Origin: Piscirickettsiaceae bacterium
GTDB lineage: Bacteria; Pseudomonadota; Gammaproteobacteria; PS1; Pseudothioglobaceae
Reading direction: 5' to 3'
DNA: 11,045 nt
Assembly: GCA_012963565.1 (NCBI GenBank)
Contig: DTVJ01000030.1
Coordinates: forward strand, 1-11,045
The notes beneath the pieces were generated by a model. It was not told where the DNA came from. It saw only the letters and a program-made list of their open reading frames with translations, and did not search any database. This document shows, one piece after another, positions 7,353 through 11,045 of this stretch. Position 1 is the first letter of the stretch, and each line of letters starts with the position of its first letter. The position numbers and the translations under genes were made by a program.

Positions 7353-7376
7353 TAATCCTTGTATTTTGTATAGAAA

Positions 7377-8591
7377 TTAGTGGGCTGACCACTCAACTTT
7401 ACTTAAATCTATACCTTCTTTAAACATATCCCATAAAGGCGATAAATCGCGTAATTTCTCTACCTTTTCACGTACCAACTCAATAGCCTTATCAATATCT
7501 TCTTCGGTGGTATAACGACCAATGCTAAAACGAATAGAGCTATGTGCTAACTCATCATTCAAGCCGAGCGCCCGAAGTACATATGATGGCTCAAGACTAG
7601 CAGACGTACAAGCTGAACCTGAAGATACCGCAATCGAGTTAATCGCCATCATTAAGGACTCGCCTTCAACATAATTAAAACTGATGTTTAAGTTGCCTGG
7701 AATACGCTGATCTAAATCACCATTAACTTGCACTTCTTCCATATCGGCGAAGCCTGCTAATAAACGATCACGTAAAACTTTAAATCTTACATTTTCCTCA
7801 GCCATTTCAGCTTCGGCGATAGCGAATGCTTCACCCATACCTACGATTTGATGTGTAGCCAATGTACCTGAACGCATACCACGTTCATGACCACCGCCAT
7901 GTATTTGCGCTTCAATACGAACACGCGGCTTACGACGTACATACAAAGCGCCCATACCCTTAGGGCCATAAATCTTGTGTGCAGAGAAACTCATTAAATC
8001 AACTGGTAATGTTGACAAGTCAATCTCAACCTTGCCGGCAGATTGTGCTGCATCAACATGAAAAAATACTTTATTTTCTCGACAAATATTGCCAATGGCT
8101 TCAATATCTTGAATCACGCCAATTTCATTGTTCACATGCATGATTGATACCAAGATTGTTTGCTCACTAATCGCATCTTTTAAAACGTTTAAATCCAACA
8201 AGCCATTCGGCATTGGATCAAGATAAGTTACTTCATAACCCTCTCGCTCTAACTGACGACAAGTGTCAAGCACTGCCTTATGTTCAGTCTTTAACGTAAT
8301 AATATGATTACCTTTCTTTTTATAAAAATGCGCAATACCTTTAATGGCCAAATTATCTGATTCAGTCGCACCAGAAGTCCAGACAATTTCTCTAGGGTCA
8401 GCACCCACCAAACTTGCCACTTGTTTTCTGGCTTTTTTAACTGCAGTATCTGCTTGCCAACCATAGTAATGAGAATTAGAGGCTGGATTGCCGAAATCTC
8501 CTTCGATAGTTAAGTACTGTATCATCTTTTCAGCAACGCGCTTATCTACTGGCGTAGTTGCTGAATAATCCATATAAGTAGGTGTTGACAT
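7377..8591 (-). CDS. iscS: Cysteine desulfurase IscS
   Basis: This PLP-dependent enzyme removes sulfur from L-cysteine as a persulfide, giving alanine, and supplies it to IscU and to tRNA-thiolating enzymes. The 404-aa product has the same length as E. coli IscS. The PLP lysine is K206 (SFSAHKIYGPKG) and the persulfide cysteine is C328 in the mobile loop SSGSACTSASLEPSYVL. HVNNEIG and FHVDAAQSAGK are also conserved. The C-terminal WSAH end resembles the E. coli tail that contacts IscU. AGGA at 8602-8605 lies inside the 3' end of iscR, and only 4 nt separate the two genes, so translation is likely coupled. Confidence 0.98.
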   Translation of the reverse strand: MSTPTYMDYSATTPVDKRVAEKMIQYLTIEGDFGNPASNSHYYGWQADTAVKKARKQVASLVGADPREIVWTSGATESDNLAIKGIAHFYKKKGNHIITLKTEHKAVLDTCRQLEREGYEVTYLDPMPNGLLDLNVLKDAISEQTILVSIMHVNNEIGVIQDIEAIGNICRENKVFFHVDAAQSAGKVEIDLSTLPVDLMSFSAHKIYGPKGMGALYVRRKPRVRIEAQIHGGGHERGMRSGTLATHQIVGMGEAFAIAEAEMAEENVRFKVLRDRLLAGFADMEEVQVNGDLDQRIPGNLNISFNYVEGESLMMAINSIAVSSGSACTSASLEPSYVLRALGLNDELAHSSIRFSIGRYTTEEDIDKAIELVREKVEKLRDLSPLWDMFKEGIDLSKVEWSAH

Positions 8592-8595
8592 ATGT

Positions 8596-9015
8596 TTATA
8601 ATCCTTTGTTTAATTGGTGATCATCGATCACTTGTTGTAAATTTTTACTGCTTAAGAACGTTCTGATTTGATCACTCACTTCACACCAAAGTTGATGAGA
8701 AATACATTGTTTGCCACTATGACAGGTACTCATACCTTTGCAACGACGAAGGTCGATGTTTTCATCAACTGCTTCAATAATTTGCGTTAAAGTAATATCT
8801 TCAGCTGCAGTGTCTAATAAATATCCACCACCAGGGCCACGGACACTTTTTACTAATGAAGCCTTTCTGAGTTTGGCAAATAATTGCTCAAGATAAGACA
8901 AAGAAATATTCTGTCTTTGTGAAATAATATCTAGTGTAATCGGCTTGCCAGTGCTATTAGACGCTAAATCTAGCATTGCTGTAACCGCATAGCGACCTTT
9001 GGTTGTTAATTGCAT
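8596..9015 (-). CDS. iscR: Rrf2-family [2Fe-2S] transcription regulator IscR
   Basis: IscR senses Fe-S supply: with its [2Fe-2S] cluster it represses the isc promoter at Type 1 sites. The 139-aa protein has an N-terminal winged helix (MQLTTKGRYAVTAMLDLA, and SVRGPGGGYLL at 57-67). The cluster ligands C92, C98, C104 and H107 are at the same positions as in E. coli IscR. The C-terminal tail is about 20 residues shorter than the 162-aa E. coli protein and lacks its polar end, which is not needed for DNA or cluster binding. The ATG at 9015 is preceded by AGAG at 9021-9024. It is the first gene of iscRSUA-hscBA-fdx, directly downstream of its own predicted operator and promoter. Confidence 0.97.
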   Translation of the reverse strand: MQLTTKGRYAVTAMLDLASNSTGKPITLDIISQRQNISLSYLEQLFAKLRKASLVKSVRGPGGGYLLDTAAEDITLTQIIEAVDENIDLRRCKGMSTCHSGKQCISHQLWCEVSDQIRTFLSSKNLQQVIDDHQLNKGL

Positions 9016-9044
9016 ATTAGCTCTTCATGTTTTATCAGTATAGC

Positions 9045-9074
9045 ATTATATACTTAACCTACTATTTTAGTCAA
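9045..9074 (-). promoter_or_regulatory. Sigma-70 promoter of iscR (isc operon)
   Basis: On the minus strand a -35 hexamer TTGACT (9069-9074) and a perfect -10 TATAAT (9045-9050) are separated by 18 bp. Transcription would begin near 9038, giving a leader of about 20 nt before the iscR ATG at 9015. It is the best promoter match in the window and is overlapped by the predicted IscR site. Confidence 0.85.
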
Positions 9075-9078
9075 GTAA
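9054..9078 (-). promoter_or_regulatory. Predicted Type 1 IscR operator
   Basis: Compared with the E. coli Type 1 IscR consensus as I recall it (ATASYYGACTRWWWYAGTCRRSTAT), this 25-bp stretch matches at 21 positions by my own count, including the core GACTAAAATAGT (9061-9072). It covers the -35 hexamer and most of the spacer, so holo-IscR bound here would block RNA polymerase. This predicts negative autoregulation of the isc operon. Confidence 0.75.
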
Positions 9079-9093
9079 AAAAGCTTGCTTTTT
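9078..9093 (-). terminator. Weak A/T hairpin, possible cysE terminator
   Basis: AAAAAG and CTTTTT flank CAAG on the minus strand, with a T-rich end, about 38 nt after the cysE stop codon. The stem is mostly A-T and the U-tract is itself the right arm, so termination would be inefficient. It abuts the IscR operator and may just as well act as an A/T-rich UP-like element for the iscR promoter. Confidence 0.3.
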
Positions 9094-9130
9094 GTAGGGA
9101 AATAACTAGCAATTAATAACAGACTAAAGC

Positions 9131-9829
9131 TTATTTACTTTCAATTTCTAAATCATCAACATTGATATCAGTTTGATCTTTAATATCAAGTTTATTAGAA
9201 ACGATATTGAGCTGCTCATCCATCTTGTGAATATGCGTCAGAATCGAATTAATCGCCTTAACCGTAGGATCATCTATATCTTCACCAACTGCATAAGATT
9301 CGAAGTGATTCGTTTTCACCTTAGAGTCTTTTAATAGTCGCGCAGGCACACCGACAACAGTTTGACTATTATCAACGGATTTAACCACAACTGAGTTGGA
9401 GCCGACTCTAACATCATTACCTAAAGTAATAGGTCCTAAGATTTTAGCACCAGCGCCAATCACCACATTGTTACCCAATGTTGGGTGACGTTTACCTTTA
9501 TTCCAAGTGGTTCCACCTAAAGTAACCCCATGATAAAGTGTACAATCATTGCCAATCTCGGCAGTTTCACCGATGACGACACCCATGCCATGATCAATAA
9601 AGAAGCGGCGACCAATGGTGGCACCTGGATGAATTTCAACACCCGTAAACCATCGTGCCAACATAGAGATGAATCTAGCCAGCCATTTAAGTTTTAATAG
9701 CCATAACCGGTGAGCTAAGCGATAAAACAACATCGCTTGCACGCCAGAATAGCAAGTTATAATTTCAAAAGTATTTCTTGCCGCAGGATCACGATCGAAT
9801 ACACTTTGAATGTCTTCAATAAATTTCAT
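9131..9829 (-). CDS. cysE: Serine O-acetyltransferase CysE (short type)
   Basis: CysE transfers acetyl from acetyl-CoA to L-serine, giving O-acetylserine, the carbon acceptor for cysteine synthesis. The 232-aa protein has a short helical N-terminal part (about 1-60) and then a left-handed beta-helix of hexapeptide repeats (about 65-160). Expected active-site residues are H80 in FIDHGMGVVIGE and H115 in KRHPTLG; the residue matching E. coli D143 is E65 (VEIHP), usual in the short class. The tail (165-232) is polar and ends EIESK, without the C-terminal isoleucine that E. coli CysE inserts into CysK, so a classic cysteine synthase complex is doubtful. It lies directly upstream of iscR on the same strand, an arrangement known in other proteobacteria, and supplies cysteine for IscS. 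No ribosome-binding site precedes the ATG. Confidence 0.95.
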   Translation of the reverse strand: MKFIEDIQSVFDRDPAARNTFEIITCYSGVQAMLFYRLAHRLWLLKLKWLARFISMLARWFTGVEIHPGATIGRRFFIDHGMGVVIGETAEIGNDCTLYHGVTLGGTTWNKGKRHPTLGNNVVIGAGAKILGPITLGNDVRVGSNSVVVKSVDNSQTVVGVPARLLKDSKVKTNHFESYAVGEDIDDPTVKAINSILTHIHKMDEQLNIVSNKLDIKDQTDINVDDLEIESK

Positions 9830-9835
9830 GGCTGA

Positions 9836-9844
9836 ATTATATCA
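9836..9844 (-). promoter_or_regulatory. Extended -10 promoter of cysE, likely leaderless
   Basis: TGATATAAT on the minus strand is a perfect extended -10 element (TGN plus TATAAT). Only TCAGCC separates it from the cysE ATG at 9829, so initiation 7 nt downstream would begin at the A of the start codon. No Shine-Dalgarno sequence is present. No good -35 exists at 16-18 bp, which extended -10 promoters do not strictly need; a TTGACC lies 26 bp upstream, too far. Confidence 0.6.
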
Positions 9845-9893
9845 TATAACCCTAATGTCTTAGACGGGGTCAATTATCAGAATATAAAGCTCT

Positions 9894-10733
9894 TTAATAA
9901 TCAATAACTGACTTAAAACGCTTATAGTTCCACAAATATTGTTCAGGCTGGATTTTTACTAAATCTTCAATGGCTTGATTCATAAGTACCACATCATCTT
10001 TAAGGTCACCTGATTTTGACAGGATGTTAATTGGCTTTAGATTTAACTCATAGCCCCTGCCTTTTTCCAAACGGGTGGCCCAAGTCATGAGCACTTTAGC
10101 ATCTTTTTTTCTAGCCAGTTTAGCCAAGAGCGTCATAGTGCGCGCATCATGATTAAAAAATGGTGCCAAAATACCACCCTCTTCTCCCGGATCTTGGTCA
10201 GGCAAAATACCGATTAGTTCGTTTCGTGATAAAGCTCTTTGTAATTTAATCACACCTTTTTTGTCAGCCGTTGCCATCGATAAATCACCCTGTTGTCTTT
10301 TAGAAATTAAGAATTTTTCTTGACTAGAATTTCTAAGTGGCTTGTATAAAAACGTCACCGGCGTTGTTAGAGATAACACCCTACCAGTAATCTCCCAACA
10401 ACCAAAATGTGGTACCAATAAAATCACAGGTTGACCACTCTGTATATGTGACATACCAATCGTTTTTGTAATACAACTTGCGTTTGAATCAAAACTGTTA
10501 AACCAAATAAACCCAGATTCGCTTAACCCCTTACCTGTTTCAATGAGCGAGCTTTTGATGAGTTTTTGTTGTTCTATTTTGCTCAAATCAGGAAAACAAG
10601 TCTCAATATTTTTACTTACAACAAGCTTAGAACCACTGTCAGTAAGATATAAATATCGACCAATTAACGAACCAAGAAAGTGATTTAACCTCAATGGCAA
10701 AATTGAGAAAAAGGTAAGAATTAGCCTAGTCAT
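9894..10733 (-). CDS. LpxL/HtrB-family lysophospholipid (lipid A) acyltransferase
   Basis: This is expected to be an inner-membrane enzyme that transfers an acyl chain from acyl-ACP to a lipid A precursor; the chain and whether it acts as first or second late acyltransferase cannot be read from the sequence. The 279-aa protein has an N-terminal hydrophobic segment (about 4-30). The catalytic H-x4-E motif is at H109-E114 (PHFGCWE), followed by LYKPLRN (129-135), GILPDQDPG (175-183) and the terminal QYLWNYKRFK typical of the family. It is slightly shorter than E. coli LpxL (306 aa). I chose the ATG at 10733 because AAGGGG lies 7 nt before it and MTRLILTFF begins the family's membrane anchor; a start at 10754 would add seven residues. 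It overlaps the upstream TtcA-family gene by 8 nt. Confidence 0.88.
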   Translation of the reverse strand: MTRLILTFFSILPLRLNHFLGSLIGRYLYLTDSGSKLVVSKNIETCFPDLSKIEQQKLIKSSLIETGKGLSESGFIWFNSFDSNASCITKTIGMSHIQSGQPVILLVPHFGCWEITGRVLSLTTPVTFLYKPLRNSSQEKFLISKRQQGDLSMATADKKGVIKLQRALSRNELIGILPDQDPGEEGGILAPFFNHDARTMTLLAKLARKKDAKVLMTWATRLEKGRGYELNLKPINILSKSGDLKDDVVLMNQAIEDLVKIQPEQYLWNYKRFKSVIDY

Positions 10734-11045
10734 CCAACATCCCCTTAGTTTCATCCAACATTGGCTTCATGGCACTGAGTAAATTTTTATATAAATTTGG
10801 GGTACGTTTTTCTTCTGCCAGTAACCATTGCTTAAAATGCTCACGTTCAGTTGGCATACTAAAACACGCAGGGCACGAATCAGCAATCACAGGTAAATCA
10901 GTATTTTTCGCAAAATCAACCAATTGTCTCTCGCGTACGTAAACCAAAGGTCGAATGATACGTAAATCTTTAGCGTCGTTAATATAGTGCGCTTTCATGG
11001 TTTGAATCTTGCCATTGTGACACATTGACATCATTAAACTTTCAC
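10726..11045 (-). CDS. TtcA-family tRNA thiolation ATPase, C-terminal part
   Basis: The window edge cuts this gene; the frame stays open to 11045, so the true start lies beyond it. About 106 residues of the C-terminal part are visible. They contain RIIRPLVYVRE, matching the conserved IRPL-Y-RE block of TtcA (tRNA 2-thiocytidine synthetase, which thiolates C32). A C-x2-C motif (SCPACFSMPTERE) stands where TtcA has a C-x2-C pair for its [4Fe-4S] cluster. The PP-loop and the N-terminal cysteines would lie outside. The region after the motif differs from E. coli TtcA, so it may be a TtcA-like paralogue and no symbol is given. TtcA enzymes need IscS-derived sulfur and a Fe-S cluster, which fits the neighbourhood. 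Its TAG stop overlaps the acyltransferase start by 8 nt, indicating one transcript. Confidence 0.85.
   Translation of the reverse strand, partial: ESLMMSMCHNGKIQTMKAHYINDAKDLRIIRPLVYVRERQLVDFAKNTDLPVIADSCPACFSMPTEREHFKQWLLAEEKRTPNLYKNLLSAMKPMLDETKGMLDD

Noticed and set aside
9875..9893. Short TAAAG/CTTTA repeat after the acyltransferase gene as a terminator
   Set aside because: Only 5 A/T-rich pairs with a 2-nt loop and no U-tract.
1..11045. A new defence, mobile or biosynthetic system; CRISPR or IS elements
   Set aside because: No direct repeats with spacers, transposase, integrase or terminal inverted repeats were seen. Every gene but one belongs to a known housekeeping family and the base composition is even throughout.

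Overview
The window is an ordinary-looking but gene-dense, AT-rich chromosomal segment from a gammaproteobacterium. The Isc proteins are almost collinear with the Escherichia coli ones: IscS is 404 aa, IscA 107 aa, and the cluster cysteines fall at the same residue numbers. The low-GC, tightly packed style, and the cysE-iscRSUA-hscBA-fdx order next to apbC and metG, would fit a streamlined sulfur-oxidising gammaproteobacterium such as the SUP05/Thioglobus or thiotrophic symbiont group. That placement is an inference from style and recall, not from a search.

Layout. At the left edge, on the minus strand, lie metG (methionyl-tRNA synthetase) and, 15 nt after its stop codon, a tRNA-Ser(GGA) gene. 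Divergent from metG, on the plus strand, is apbC/mrp (Fe-S cluster carrier ATPase). It is followed by a 13-bp stem-loop, an AT-only palindrome and a 141-aa conserved-looking protein that I cannot name. That gene converges on, and overlaps by 4 nt, the last gene of a long minus-strand block. Read in its own direction from the right edge, the block is: a TtcA-family tRNA thiolation enzyme (5' end outside the window), an LpxL/HtrB-type acyltransferase, cysE, iscR, iscS, iscU, iscA, hscB, hscA and fdx.

How the genes work together. Most of the window handles sulfur and Fe-S clusters. CysE makes O-acetylserine for cysteine synthesis. IscS takes sulfur from cysteine, IscU is the scaffold, HscA/HscB release the cluster from IscU through its LPPVK motif, ferredoxin supplies electrons, and IscA and ApbC are carriers. 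The TtcA-family protein is itself expected to be a Fe-S enzyme fed by this sulfur flow. IscR closes the loop: a good match to a Type 1 IscR operator overlaps the -35 element of a clear sigma-70 promoter in front of iscR. A separate extended -10 promoter sits only 6 nt before the cysE start codon, suggesting a leaderless mRNA.

There is no mobile element, CRISPR array, phage gene or toxin-antitoxin pair, and no gap over 300 bases. I found no convincing new multi-gene system. The best leads are the unnamed 141-aa protein beside apbC and fdx, the leaderless cysE promoter, the compact iscR-iscS junction, and the unusual tRNA-Ser D-stem.
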